Below, piece by piece: positions 43,487-51,453 of a DNA stretch of 64,000 nt. The position numbers and the translations under genes are program-made. Numbering within the stretch: position 1 is the stretch's first letter; each line of letters starts with the position of its first letter. The notes beneath the pieces were generated by a model. That model had not been told where the DNA came from, did no database searches, and was given only the letters and a program-made list of their open reading frames with translations. Origin of the DNA: Bog-159 sp035602155 (GTDB taxonomy: Bacteria; Acidobacteriota; Terriglobia; Bryobacterales; Bryobacteraceae); contig DATNMW010000423.1 in assembly GCA_035602155.1 (NCBI GenBank), positions 7,151 to 71,150 of the forward strand, given 5' to 3'.

Positions 43487-44075
43487 TCGGCGCTCCTTGC
43501 ACGGGGAAATTATTGGCGATGCCGAAGTGCGCGTTCAACTGTGTTTCCAAGGCCGCATCGAAACCCACCTTTCCGAACGTGACTTTGCCGTCTTTGTCGA
43601 TGACGACCATCGTAGGGATGGCTTGCACCTGGAACGCGTCCGCGGCTGCGTGCGCGCTATCCAGCAGAACCGGAAACGGCATTTTGAGCTCGGTGGCGCC
43701 GGCTGCGGCCGCCTCGCGATCGTCGTCGAGGCTGATGGCGAGGATCTCAAAATCGGTATTGGCTTGCGGCTTCTTCTTGTAGAAATCGCGCAGGATGGGC
43801 ATCTCCAGGCGGCACGGCCCGCACCAACTTGCCCAGAAGGTCACTATCACAGCTTTCTTCCCGCGGAAGTCCGCGATGGATACGGGACGGCCGTCCAAGC
43901 CCGCGAGAGTGACTTGCGGGGCCGGCTTGTTTAGGAGTTCCACCGTCTTGCCGGCGCGGACAATGCCGGCTTCGAGCAATTTGGCACGCCAGGTGATGAA
44001 GATAGTGAAGGCGGCCAGCGCGATTAATGCGGCAATCGCGCCGGTGGATGGCTTCGTGAGTGGGGCGGTGGCCAC
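43470..44075 (-). CDS. TlpA-like membrane-anchored thioredoxin
   Basis: A 201-residue thiol-disulfide protein. One N-terminal anchor (AIAALIALAAFTIFITW) puts the redoxin domain in the periplasm. The active site is FWASWCGPCRLEMPIL, with cis-Pro region AIPTMVVIDKDGK. Such proteins reduce disulfides in cytochrome c or copper-protein assembly. Its 3' end overlaps the ABC ATPase by 17 bases, so it belongs to the exporter operon, of which it is the first clear gene. A perfect TATAAT lies 19 bp upstream of the ATG. Confidence 0.88.
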   Translation of the reverse strand: MATAPLTKPSTGAIAALIALAAFTIFITWRAKLLEAGIVRAGKTVELLNKPAPQVTLAGLDGRPVSIADFRGKKAVIVTFWASWCGPCRLEMPILRDFYKKKPQANTDFEILAISLDDDREAAAAGATELKMPFPVLLDSAHAAADAFQVQAIPTMVVIDKDGKVTFGKVGFDAALETQLNAHFGIANNFPVQGAPNAPGH

Positions 44076-44094
44076 CGATTTAGCCCGTCAGTGG

Positions 44095-44100
44095 ATTATA
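44095..44100 (-). promoter_or_regulatory. -10 hexamer TATAAT for the tlpA-ABC exporter operon
   Basis: Perfect TATAAT on the minus strand ending 19 bp before the ATG at 44075. A weak -35 (GCGACA) is found about 19 bp further up. Expected leader about 13 nt. Confidence 0.5.
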
Positions 44101-44235
44101 TCAGCAAGGCCTGACGCGCTGTCGCCGCCGTGGCCGGTTACGTCCTTCAGCGGGTTGCCCTGCGGCGCGGGAGCTTCCACTCCCTTCTTCAAAATCGCTC
44201 GATCCATTAACAGAACTTGCTTCACCGCTCTTGGA

Positions 44236-44739
44236 TTACGCTGTCGATCCGAGAGATTGCCCGCGGTAGGGATCGTTCTGATCGGAGAAGAGATGCCAGA
44301 AATTTGCTGCCCGGCTCCGGCCCCATTCGAGGCACGCATTGAGCGCTTGCGTCGCCAATATTTCCGCAGCATCTTTTGCGATTGTCCGGATTGGCTTCTC
44401 GGTGAACGGTAGTGACCCGTTTCGGGGCGGAATAGTTCCCCCAATCGGAACAGCGATATGCGCTTCAACGACCTTGACGCATTCGGTTATGAACGAGTCC
44501 CGCTTACGCTTATCCCATCCGGCGTCTCGACTGTGCGGCCCATTTAAGGTGACAGCATCGGTGGTATGCAGCCACGCAGCAGTATACTTTCGGAGCGTCC
44601 TCTTCCACGCGCTTTCAAAGGATTTCCATTGGTCCGTCCTACCAGAAACGGCGGCCACAGGGGCGACGCCGTAATGCCTGCTGTCAGCCTTGCTTTCGCC
44701 AACGAAATAGGATTTGATTACAAATGTCCTTCGGAGCAT
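44236..44739 (-). CDS. Hypothetical protein, possibly DUF3800-like
   Basis: A 167-residue frame with protein-like composition. IKSYFVGESKADSRHYGVAP followed by WKSFESAWKRTLRKYTAAWL and WDKRKRDSFITECVKVVEAH resembles the opening of DUF3800 proteins (DES-G, then W-x3-W-x3-L, then a helical segment), but the DES triad is altered to GES. DUF3800 has an RNase H-like fold and lies often in accessory DNA. The ATG at 44739 is the first after the PQQ-dehydrogenase stop. The frame after the stop (44088-44236, another frame) also looks coding, so a frameshift is possible. Confidence 0.4.
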   Translation of the reverse strand: MLRRTFVIKSYFVGESKADSRHYGVAPVAAVSGRTDQWKSFESAWKRTLRKYTAAWLHTTDAVTLNGPHSRDAGWDKRKRDSFITECVKVVEAHIAVPIGGTIPPRNGSLPFTEKPIRTIAKDAAEILATQALNACLEWGRSRAANFWHLFSDQNDPYRGQSLGSTA

Positions 44740-44776
44740 CCGGCGCAAAAAGAGCCGCCTGCCGCCCTCCGAGATC

Positions 44777-46585
44777 CTACTGCGACGCGAAGGCCAGGAG
44801 CACGTTTCCAGGCATGCCGCCCAGCGCGCCGTAGCCGGAATCGACGAAGAGCATGCCGCCGGCAATCACGGGTCCGGACGCGCTCATCGACCCGCCCTTG
44901 GCCTTCACGCCATTGACTGTGGGGAAATCGCGCAAAGTATCGAAATCCCAAATCACCGCGCCGTCCGACGTATTGTAGGCGCGCAGATGGCCGTCCATAG
45001 AGCCGGAAAAGACAACTCCCGGAATCAGCGTTGCCGGCGCCATTTGCGCAGGCGTGCAGCCTAGGGTGGCCACGCACTTGGGTTCTTCCGGCGGCGCGTA
45101 CCAGGTTTTCTCGCCGGTCGCGATGCGCAACGCAAACAGCCCGCCGCCCAGCTTCGGATCGCCGCCTTCGATTGGCCCGCGCATGGTGAAGTCGGAGAGC
45201 GGCACGTACACGTTATCCGTGTCGGCCGCGGGTCCGAACATGATGCCGCCCAAAACGCCGCCCTTGCCGATGCGCCGCTGCCACACGATGTTGCCCTGGG
45301 CATCCGGGTCGAGCGCCCACATCACGCCGGATTTCTGCCCCACCAGCAGCAGGCGCTTGCCGCCGGGGAGCGAAACCAATATGGGAGATGCGCCGATATC
45401 CGTATCGTCACCCGGCTTTTCCGGGCAGTTCACTTGGCCGGGAAGCACGCAGGCGACATTCCAGTGGTCCGCGGGCGTCAGTTGCTTGGACCAAAGCACT
45501 TTGCCGGTTTCCATATCGAGCGCCAGTACGGCGTCGCTGGCGGTGGTCTCCGGTCCGGAATGTTCGTTGCCGGTGCCCACGTAGAGTACCTTGCGCTTCA
45601 CGTCGAGGGTGGGCGCGGACCAAATCGATACGCCCGATGGCCCCATCATTTGGGTACCGGCGGAGTTCACGCGCGTAGGCTTGGGCTCGGGAATCGTGTA
45701 GGTCTTCCAGAGGCGCTCGCCGTTGCGCGCATCCAGCGCCACCACGCTGCCGCGCGCCGTGCAGCACTTGTATTTCGGGTCGCCTGCCGCGACAAACTCT
45801 TCCGCGCCGGTCGAGACAGGCACGTACAGCCGTCCTGCGAAAAGCGTCGGGCTGCCGGTGATGTGCGAAAACATATGCTCATCCACGCGGGTTTTCCAGA
45901 GCAGTGCGCCAGTGTCCGCATCGACAGCATAGGCGGTGGATTGCGCATCTCCGAAATACAAAGCGTTATGCCCTTCGCCGTACGGCGCCACGTTGATGGC
46001 GGTGCGCACCGTCTGGGCCGCCTGGAAGGTCCAGTAGGTGCAACCGGTGTGCTGGTCGAGCGCGTACACAACGCCGCCGGCGCTACCCACAAACAGACGC
46101 CCGCCCGCGGCGGATGGCTGCCCAAGCGCCGAAGTTGCGCCTGGAAATCCGAACGCCCACTTCAGCTTCAGCTTGCTCACCAGGGAGCGGTCTAAACCGG
46201 CGGCAGCCCCGCTCTGCATGCGGGTGTTCTCCGGGTCTACACTCCAACCGTGCCAGCCGCGCAGGTCGTTCAGGGGCGCCGGAGCCGCCGGGCACGGCCC
46301 GCCGCTGACCTCCTCAGGCTCCTTCGATCCCAAATAAGCGGCGATCGCCATGCGCTGCATCACCGGCAGCGTGGCCGCCACCAGGATCATTTTGCCGGTA
46401 GTCAAGGCGTCGAAAATCTTCGTGCGCGACATTTGCCGCAGCGCCTCGGGAGCCGGCGCGTGCGTCGAACTCCTTACTTTGTGGCAACCGGCGCAGTTCG
46501 TTTCGAAAAGCTGGGCGCCGGTCTGTGCCCGTGCCTGGGGGACAGCCAGCGACGCGGCTAGCAAGATCCATGCAAAGTCTTTCAT
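44777..46585 (-). CDS. Cytochrome c / PQQ-dependent dehydrogenase (polyvinyl-alcohol dehydrogenase-like)
   Basis: A 602-residue periplasmic quinoprotein. Signal peptide (FAWILLAASLAVPQARAQ), a cytochrome c domain with CAGCHK near residue 33, then an eight-bladed PQQ propeller with repeated tryptophan-docking motifs (YWTFQAAQTVRTAINVAP, GALLWKTRVDEHMFSHITG, GKVLWSKQLTPADHW, GAVIWDFDTL). Heme-first order and GGxLFVGSAGGVVYALD blades match polyvinyl-alcohol dehydrogenases, which oxidise secondary alcohols and pass electrons to the heme. Real substrate unknown. The gene stands alone with a TAGGAT hexamer just upstream. Confidence 0.85.
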   Translation of the reverse strand: MKDFAWILLAASLAVPQARAQTGAQLFETNCAGCHKVRSSTHAPAPEALRQMSRTKIFDALTTGKMILVAATLPVMQRMAIAAYLGSKEPEEVSGGPCPAAPAPLNDLRGWHGWSVDPENTRMQSGAAAGLDRSLVSKLKLKWAFGFPGATSALGQPSAAGGRLFVGSAGGVVYALDQHTGCTYWTFQAAQTVRTAINVAPYGEGHNALYFGDAQSTAYAVDADTGALLWKTRVDEHMFSHITGSPTLFAGRLYVPVSTGAEEFVAAGDPKYKCCTARGSVVALDARNGERLWKTYTIPEPKPTRVNSAGTQMMGPSGVSIWSAPTLDVKRKVLYVGTGNEHSGPETTASDAVLALDMETGKVLWSKQLTPADHWNVACVLPGQVNCPEKPGDDTDIGASPILVSLPGGKRLLLVGQKSGVMWALDPDAQGNIVWQRRIGKGGVLGGIMFGPAADTDNVYVPLSDFTMRGPIEGGDPKLGGGLFALRIATGEKTWYAPPEEPKCVATLGCTPAQMAPATLIPGVVFSGSMDGHLRAYNTSDGAVIWDFDTLRDFPTVNGVKAKGGSMSASGPVIAGGMLFVDSGYGALGGMPGNVLLAFASQ

Positions 46586-46591
46586 CGTTCG

Positions 46592-46597
46592 ATCCTA
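46592..46597 (-). promoter_or_regulatory. -10-like hexamer TAGGAT for the PQQ dehydrogenase
   Basis: TAGGAT on the minus strand ends 6 bp before the ATG at 46585, so normal initiation would start close to the first codon. No ribosome-binding site is visible. Confidence 0.4.
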
Positions 46598-46621
46598 CGT
46601 TTGCGGTAACATGCTTCTCAA

Positions 46622-46771
46622 ATGGAGTCAATTCTGGACTTGCGCGACCTGGTGAAGCTTTTCCCGAACCAGCGCGCCGTGGATGGCATTTCGCTCAAGA
46701 TTCCGCGCGGCGGATTCTACTCGCCGCTGGCGGCTGTCCGGGACGGAGGAATTCCGCGATTCTTGTGGTGA
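46622..46771 (+). pseudogene. N-terminal stump of an ABC-transporter ATPase gene
   Basis: Forty-nine codons from the ATG read MESILDLRDLVKLFPNQRAV and DGISLKIPRGGFYS, the first two strands of a PotA/MalK-like ATPase just before the Walker A loop. The frame then changes to unrelated residues (PLAAVRDGGIPRFLW) and stops. No Walker A, signature or Walker B follows in any frame up to the radical SAM gene. A deletion removed the rest. Confidence 0.6.
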
Positions 46772-46843
46772 TTCCCAATTCCTTTGTTTCGCATTCCCAG
46801 ATGGTGAGAACAGCCCATCCTGCCGCAGCTTCTTCTCTACTTC

Positions 46844-47029
46844 ATGTCCACGCACTTCCCGGCAGGCCGGATTTGGTCCTTCCACTGGAGTGAGAGCGTG
46901 CGCCGCAGACCGGTGGGTGATTTTACCCAGCAGGCTGAAGTGGACGCCGACAAGCCCTTACATTTCAATGCCATGGTGGTGGCTGCAAAATTGCGCTTGC
47001 TAACAGGGGAGAAACCCGATGAATTTTGA
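46844..47029 (+). CDS. Small unknown protein or gene tail overlapping the radical SAM gene
   Basis: A 61-codon frame ending VDADKPLHFNAMVVAAKLRL and LTGEKPDEF. Its last eleven bases overlap the start of the radical SAM gene, which would couple translation. No family recognised. It may be a small partner or substrate of the radical SAM enzyme, or the surviving C-terminus of a gene broken by the same deletion that cut the ABC ATPase. Start uncertain. Confidence 0.35.
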   Translation: MSTHFPAGRIWSFHWSESVRRRPVGDFTQQAEVDADKPLHFNAMVVAAKLRLLTGEKPDEF

Positions 47030-48089
47030 CGAAGCGCCTATGCTGGTGATCTGGGAAGTAACCCAGGCGTGCGACCTGGCGTGCGTACACTGCCGTGCAT
47101 CCGCCCAGTCCAGCCGGCATCCGCGGGAGTTGAACACCGCGCAAGGTTTCGAACTGCTCGACCAGATCAAATCCTTCGGGAATCCGTTAATGGTTTTCAC
47201 CGGCGGCGACCCTTTGAAGCGTCCGGATATTTACGATCTGATCCGCCACAGCGTGCAGGCCGGGCTGCGCACGAACGTCACGCCCAGCGCCACGCCGCTG
47301 CTAACCGAAGCGGCCATCGACCGCTTCCAGGACTGCGGCGTCTCGCGTATGGCGATCAGCCTGGATGGACCGGACGCCAAATCGCACGACGATTTCCGCG
47401 GCGTGCCTGGCACTTTCGACCGCGCCATGCTGGCGCTGTACCATGCCAAGAAAATCGGCCTGGAGACGCAGTTCCAAACCACGGTGACGCGCCGCAACCT
47501 GGCGCGGCTGCCGGAGATGGCCAAGATCGCGGAGGATGTCGGCGCCAAAATGTGGAGCCTGTTTTTCCTGATCGTGACGGGGCGGGCGCTGGAGAACGAC
47601 GACTTGGCTGCGGAAGAATACGAGCGGGTATTCGATTTCATGTACGAACTCTCGAAGACGGCACCGTTCGCCATCAAGACCACCGAGGCGATGCACTACC
47701 GCCGCTATGTGGCGCAGCGCATGAAGGCGGAACACCGCTCCGCGCCGGACCGCGAAAAGACCGGGGCGGTAATGTGGCGCACGGCGGGGGTCAGCGACGG
47801 CAAGGGGTTCGTGTTCGTCTCGCATACCGGCGAGATTTTTCCCAGTGGATTTCTGCCGATTACGGCGGGCAATGTGTTGCGCGATTCGCTGACCGATGTT
47901 TATCGGAATTCCGGCTTGTTCCGCTCGCTGCGGGATATGGAGCAACGCAAAGGCAAGTGCGGTCTCTGCGAGTACCAGAAAGTGTGCGGCGGGTCCCGCG
48001 CGCGGGCTTATGCGCTGACGGGAAACTATCTGGGGGAAGATCCGCGGTGCACTTATCGGCCGCGCCTGGCGGGAGCGCTGGCGGGTTAG
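47019..48089 (+). CDS. Radical SAM/SPASM protein, TIGR04053-like
   Basis: A 356-residue iron-sulfur enzyme. The radical SAM cluster motif is CDLACVHC (Cys18, Cys22, Cys25), followed by FTGGDPLKRPDIYDLI and ISLDGPDAKSHDDFRGV. A C-terminal SPASM region carries CGLCEYQKVCGGSRARAYAL and a last Cys in EDPRC. SPASM enzymes modify peptides or make heme-like cofactors (compare NirJ/AhbD). GGGGAG precedes the ATG. No heme-synthesis genes are close. The target is unknown; a small frame directly upstream could be a peptide partner. Confidence 0.85.
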   Translation: MNFDEAPMLVIWEVTQACDLACVHCRASAQSSRHPRELNTAQGFELLDQIKSFGNPLMVFTGGDPLKRPDIYDLIRHSVQAGLRTNVTPSATPLLTEAAIDRFQDCGVSRMAISLDGPDAKSHDDFRGVPGTFDRAMLALYHAKKIGLETQFQTTVTRRNLARLPEMAKIAEDVGAKMWSLFFLIVTGRALENDDLAAEEYERVFDFMYELSKTAPFAIKTTEAMHYRRYVAQRMKAEHRSAPDREKTGAVMWRTAGVSDGKGFVFVSHTGEIFPSGFLPITAGNVLRDSLTDVYRNSGLFRSLRDMEQRKGKCGLCEYQKVCGGSRARAYALTGNYLGEDPRCTYRPRLAGALAG

Positions 48090-48241
48090 GATCGCCGAAA
48101 AAGCCCACAGGTGCTATCGTGAAATCCGAAAGCGGCAGAAGTGACAAGATTGAACAGCGCCGGGTGTCCGTGTATTTGCCATAAGCTCCCGTTCGGAAGT
48201 GTCGGCCTTTGCCCTCACGCAATGAAATCGCGTTGTCGAGC

Positions 48242-48544
48242 CTACGGCTTCTCTGGGGCCAACAACCGCACGTTGACGGCCTCCGGCTTCAGATACGGAT
48301 CCAGCTTCGTCTCCACCGATACGCGGTCGCCCGGCTTGATCTTCTCGCGCTTGATCTTTTGCGCGCCAGAGTAGTAATGCGTGTTATGCGTACAGGAAAT
48401 GTCGAGATCGTCCTGATCGGGCCGGGCCAGCGTCAGCGTCGTGGAATCGATCTGCCGTACCGTACCCGTGAAGGTTGCCAGCGGCAGCTGTTGCGCCACC
48501 ATCCCCACGCATGCGGCGATAAGCGGAAAAATCGGCGCCTTCAT
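48242..48544 (-). CDS. Small secreted OB-fold-like protein (DUF5666-type)
   Basis: A 100-residue exported protein: signal peptide (IFPLIAACVGMVAQQ), then TFTGTVRQIDSTTLTLARPD and KIKPGDRVSVETKLDPYL. The pattern of G-x-V-x-x-I-D, T-L-T-L and K-x-G-D-R-V is that of short periplasmic beta-barrel proteins such as DUF5666. A role in metal or ligand binding is only guessed. A TAAGAT hexamer lies 8 bp upstream of the start. Confidence 0.6.
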   Translation of the reverse strand: MKAPIFPLIAACVGMVAQQLPLATFTGTVRQIDSTTLTLARPDQDDLDISCTHNTHYYSGAQKIKREKIKPGDRVSVETKLDPYLKPEAVNVRLLAPEKP

Positions 48545-48552
48545 TCGAACCC

Positions 48553-48558
48553 ATCTTA
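48553..48558 (-). promoter_or_regulatory. -10-like hexamer TAAGAT for the small secreted protein
   Basis: TAAGAT ends 8 bp before the ATG at 48544. It lies in a 31-bp divergent gap shared with the N-acetyltransferase gene, so both transcripts must have almost no leader. Confidence 0.4.
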
Positions 48559-48575
48559 CCTGCTACGCTAGCGCC

Positions 48576-49337
48576 GTGGATATTCCGGCTTACTTGCGCC
48601 GCCTCGCCTACACCGGACCGTTGGACGTCTCGCCTGCTACGCTGCGCGGGCTGCATCTGTCGCATCTGTACGCGGTTCCCTTTGAGAACCTCGACATCCA
48701 CTTGGGCCGTCAGCTCTCGCTCGACCTCGCTGCGCTTTTCGACAAGGTGGTTACCCGCCGCCGGGGCGGCTTCTGCTATGAGTTGAACGGCCTCTTTTGC
48801 GCGCTGTTGCGGGAGTTGGGCTTTCCAGTTACTATGCTTTCCGCGGAGGTCGCCCGGCAGTCCGGCGGCTTCAGCGCGGCGTTCGACCATCTGGCGCTGC
48901 AAGTGGATCTCGGCGAACCATGGCTCGCCGACGTGGGTTTCGGCAATGGATTCCGCTTGGCCGTGCGCCTTGACGATGCCTGTGCCCAGGCGCAGGGCGG
49001 CTCCGCTTATCGCATCGACACGGATGGCGCTTACCGCATCCTGCTGCGCCGCGACGGCCACGGAGCCGATGCCGGCGATTGGATGCCGCAATACCGTTTC
49101 CGGCTCGAACCGCATGCGCTCGCCGATTTCGCGGAACGTTGCCGCTTCCATCAAACCTCGCTCGAATCGCATTTCACCCAAGGCCGCATCTGCACGCTGG
49201 CCACGCCCGAAGGACGCGTCACGCTGAGCGGCATGCGGCTGATCGAAACCACCCCCGCCGGGCGGATGGAAAGCGAGATCGGCGGCGAAGCCGAATACGC
49301 CGCCGCACTGCGCGCACGATTCGGAGTGATAGAATAG
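48576..49337 (+). CDS. Arylamine N-acetyltransferase
   Basis: A 253-residue cytoplasmic enzyme that moves acetyl from acetyl-CoA to arylamines or hydrazines. The Cys-His-Asp triad is visible: Cys in RRGGFCYELNG, His in FDHLALQVDL, Asp in WLADVGFGNG. The YAVPFENLDIHLG segment is also typical. The start is GTG at 48576, where homology begins (VDIPAYLRRLAYTG). It is 20 bp upstream of the orphan nuoB. Confidence 0.9.
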   Translation: MDIPAYLRRLAYTGPLDVSPATLRGLHLSHLYAVPFENLDIHLGRQLSLDLAALFDKVVTRRRGGFCYELNGLFCALLRELGFPVTMLSAEVARQSGGFSAAFDHLALQVDLGEPWLADVGFGNGFRLAVRLDDACAQAQGGSAYRIDTDGAYRILLRRDGHGADAGDWMPQYRFRLEPHALADFAERCRFHQTSLESHFTQGRICTLATPEGRVTLSGMRLIETTPAGRMESEIGGEAEYAAALRARFGVIE

Positions 49338-49357
49338 CGGTTCAAGGGAGGGTTTCG

Positions 49358-49924
49358 GTGTCATCGTTTATCCAAAACCAGTTCGATAGCAACGTGGTCA
49401 CCACATCGGTCGACTATGTCTTCAACTGGGCACGCAAATCCGCCCTGTGGCCGCTCACCTTCGGGCTGGCTTGTTGCGCCATCGAGATGATCGCCTCCAG
49501 CACCTCCCGCTTCGATATCGCCCGCTTCGGCGCGGAGGTGTTCCGCCCCAGCCCGCGACAGTCGGACCTCATGATCGTGGCCGGCACTGTGACCCTCAAG
49601 ATGGGGCCCGTCCTGAAGCGCATCTGGGACCAGATGCCCGACCCCAAATGGTGCATCTCCATGGGCGCATGCTCGAGTGTGGGCGGACCGTTCAACACTT
49701 ACGCCGTGCTGCAGGGCGTCGACAAAATCGTGCCCGTGGATGTCTATGTGACCGGTTGCCCGCCGCGTCCGGAGAACCTATTCTACGCGCTGTTGAAGCT
49801 GCAAGACAAGATCGACCAGATGACCACGTTGGTGAAGAGGCCCACCGAAGTCCGCCTGGATGAATCCATGCTCGCGCAATTCAAAGAGCAGGTCATGATC
49901 GCGCAGATTCAGAAGCCCGCGTAG
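49358..49924 (+). CDS. nuoB: NADH-quinone oxidoreductase subunit B (orphan nuoB)
   Basis: A 188-residue subunit carrying the N2 4Fe-4S cluster of respiratory complex I. Ligand motifs: GLACCAIEMIASSTSRFD (Cys pair), ISMGACSSVGGPFNTYAVLQ and VTGCPPRPENLFYALLKLQ. The start is GTG at 49358 with AAGGGAGG about nine bases upstream. The rest of the nuo operon is not in the window: upstream is an N-acetyltransferase, downstream pgeF with a one-base overlap (TAGTG). It may serve complex I encoded elsewhere or be a spare copy. Confidence 0.92.
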   Translation: MSSFIQNQFDSNVVTTSVDYVFNWARKSALWPLTFGLACCAIEMIASSTSRFDIARFGAEVFRPSPRQSDLMIVAGTVTLKMGPVLKRIWDQMPDPKWCISMGACSSVGGPFNTYAVLQGVDKIVPVDVYVTGCPPRPENLFYALLKLQDKIDQMTTLVKRPTEVRLDESMLAQFKEQVMIAQIQKPA

Positions 49925-50613
49925 TGTTCTACAGGGATTCGCAGAATATTTACCGCGTGCGTCCGCTGGAACGATTCCCGTGGCTGGAGCACGGCTTCGG
50001 CACGCGCCATGCTGTGGAACTCGCCACCGATCCGAGGCTGGCCACGCTGCATCAGATCCACTCAAATACCTGGATTCCGGCGTGTGGCCGGACGGGTGTG
50101 TTAGGCGATGGCGATGCGCTACTTGAAAACACGCCCGGACATCTTGTGGCCGTTAAAACAGCCGATTGCATTCCCATCCTGCTGGTGGCCGAGGAGCGTC
50201 GCGCGGTGGCCGCCGTACATGCCGGCTGGCGGGGTACGGTGGCCGGCATCGCACGGAACGCATTGCGTGGGATGCGGGAAAAATTCGGCACGCGACCCGC
50301 GCATGTGCACGCGGCCATTGGTCCGGGCATTGGAAAATGCTGCTACGAAGTCGGCGCCGACGTGGCCGCGCAGTTTGGAGAAGCCGGTCCGTGCCACATC
50401 GACCTGGTCGAAACCAACCGGCGCCAGTTGATCGAGACTGGTATTCCCGAATCTCGGATTTACGCGGCGAACCTGTGCACCAAATGCGGAATAGAAGATT
50501 TCCACTCATATCGCCGCGACAAAGAACAGGCCGGCCGCATGCTCTCCTTCATCGGGTGGCATCGGCTGGAAGTTAGCGCAACTGCGTCCCTGACCCGCGC
50601 GTATATTAAGTAA
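49924..50613 (+). CDS. pgeF: PgeF/YfiH-family multicopper-site purine nucleoside phosphorylase (laccase domain)
   Basis: A 229-residue DUF152 protein. Motifs: LHQIHSNTW, VAVKTADCIPILLV, AAVHAGWRGTVAGIA, IGPGIGKCCYEVG, NLCTKCGIEDFHSYRRD. The Cys/His set binds zinc. Family members act on adenosine, inosine and methylthioadenosine and also edit peptidoglycan precursors (PgeF). The start is GTG at 49924, overlapping the nuoB stop by one base, so the genes are translated together. Length is normal. Confidence 0.88.
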   Translation: MFYRDSQNIYRVRPLERFPWLEHGFGTRHAVELATDPRLATLHQIHSNTWIPACGRTGVLGDGDALLENTPGHLVAVKTADCIPILLVAEERRAVAAVHAGWRGTVAGIARNALRGMREKFGTRPAHVHAAIGPGIGKCCYEVGADVAAQFGEAGPCHIDLVETNRRQLIETGIPESRIYAANLCTKCGIEDFHSYRRDKEQAGRMLSFIGWHRLEVSATASLTRAYIK

Positions 50614-51435
50614 ATGCGTGCTGTATTGCTCCTGGCCGCCGCCTGCACTCTCGCAGCCGCGCAAGATCCGCGCGAAATCGTCCGGCGCTCGGTGCAACTG
50701 ATGGACCACAACCTGGCCATTGCCCGCAACTACACCTTCCTCGAGCGCACCGAAATCCGTGAGCTCGATTCCGATGCGCATGTAAGGACGCGCAAGATCA
50801 TGCTTTACGACGTCACGCTGTTGGAAGGCTCGCCCTACCGCCGGCTGGTGGGCAAGGACGATCGCCCGTTGTCGCCCCAAGAGGAGCGTACCGAGCAGAA
50901 GAAACTCGCCGACAGCATCGCCCAGCGCCAGCAAGAGACGCCCACCCAGCGCGCCAAACGCATCGCGGATTGGGAAAAGAGAAGACGGCAAGAGCGCGAG
51001 CCTTTGAACGAAGTGCCGGATGCGTTCAACTTCAAAATCGCCGGCGAGGGTCAAGTCGACGGCCGCGACGCCTGGATTATCGAAGGTACGCCGCGGCCCG
51101 GCTATCATGCCCGCAGCAGCCTGGCGAAGCTATTCCTCAAGCTTCGCGGGAAACTCTGGATCGACAAGGCCGACTATCAGTGGGTGAAAACCGAAGCCGA
51201 GGTTACGGACACCATCTCCTGGGGCCTGTTCGTCGCGCGTCTGGGCAAGGGCGCGCGGCTCGATGTGCAGATGACGCGCGTGAACGACGAAGTCTGGCTG
51301 CCCAAACGGATCGAGGCCAAGGTCTCCGCCAGGCTGGCGCTGGTGAAGAAATACAACGTCGAATCCGACACCAGCTTTTCCAACTACCGCAAGTTTCAAG
51401 TGGAATCGCGCGTGGTTGCCGCCACTCCCCAGTGA
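50614..51435 (+). CDS. Exported LolA-like outer-membrane lipoprotein-sorting-type protein
   Basis: A 273-residue periplasmic protein directly after pgeF. Signal peptide (AVLLLAAACTLAAAQ), then REIVRRSVQLMDHNLAIARN-YTFLERTEI and a long basic helix (RAKRIADWEKRRRQEREP) inserted in a half-barrel; LWIDKADYQWVKTEAEVTDT is the part most like LolA/DUF1571 folds. The exported protein at 59790 has the same opening pattern (V/I-R-R-hydrophobic-x20-Y-T-F/Y), so the two may be related. Function unknown; a lipid or lipoprotein carrier is inferred. Confidence 0.6.
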   Translation: MRAVLLLAAACTLAAAQDPREIVRRSVQLMDHNLAIARNYTFLERTEIRELDSDAHVRTRKIMLYDVTLLEGSPYRRLVGKDDRPLSPQEERTEQKKLADSIAQRQQETPTQRAKRIADWEKRRRQEREPLNEVPDAFNFKIAGEGQVDGRDAWIIEGTPRPGYHARSSLAKLFLKLRGKLWIDKADYQWVKTEAEVTDTISWGLFVARLGKGARLDVQMTRVNDEVWLPKRIEAKVSARLALVKKYNVESDTSFSNYRKFQVESRVVAATPQ

Positions 51436-51453
51436 CTCGTGGCGCACGCCTGG

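Noticed and set aside
48384..49364. 326-codon open frame on the minus strand
   Set aside because: Antisense to the arylamine N-acetyltransferase with its complete catalytic triad.
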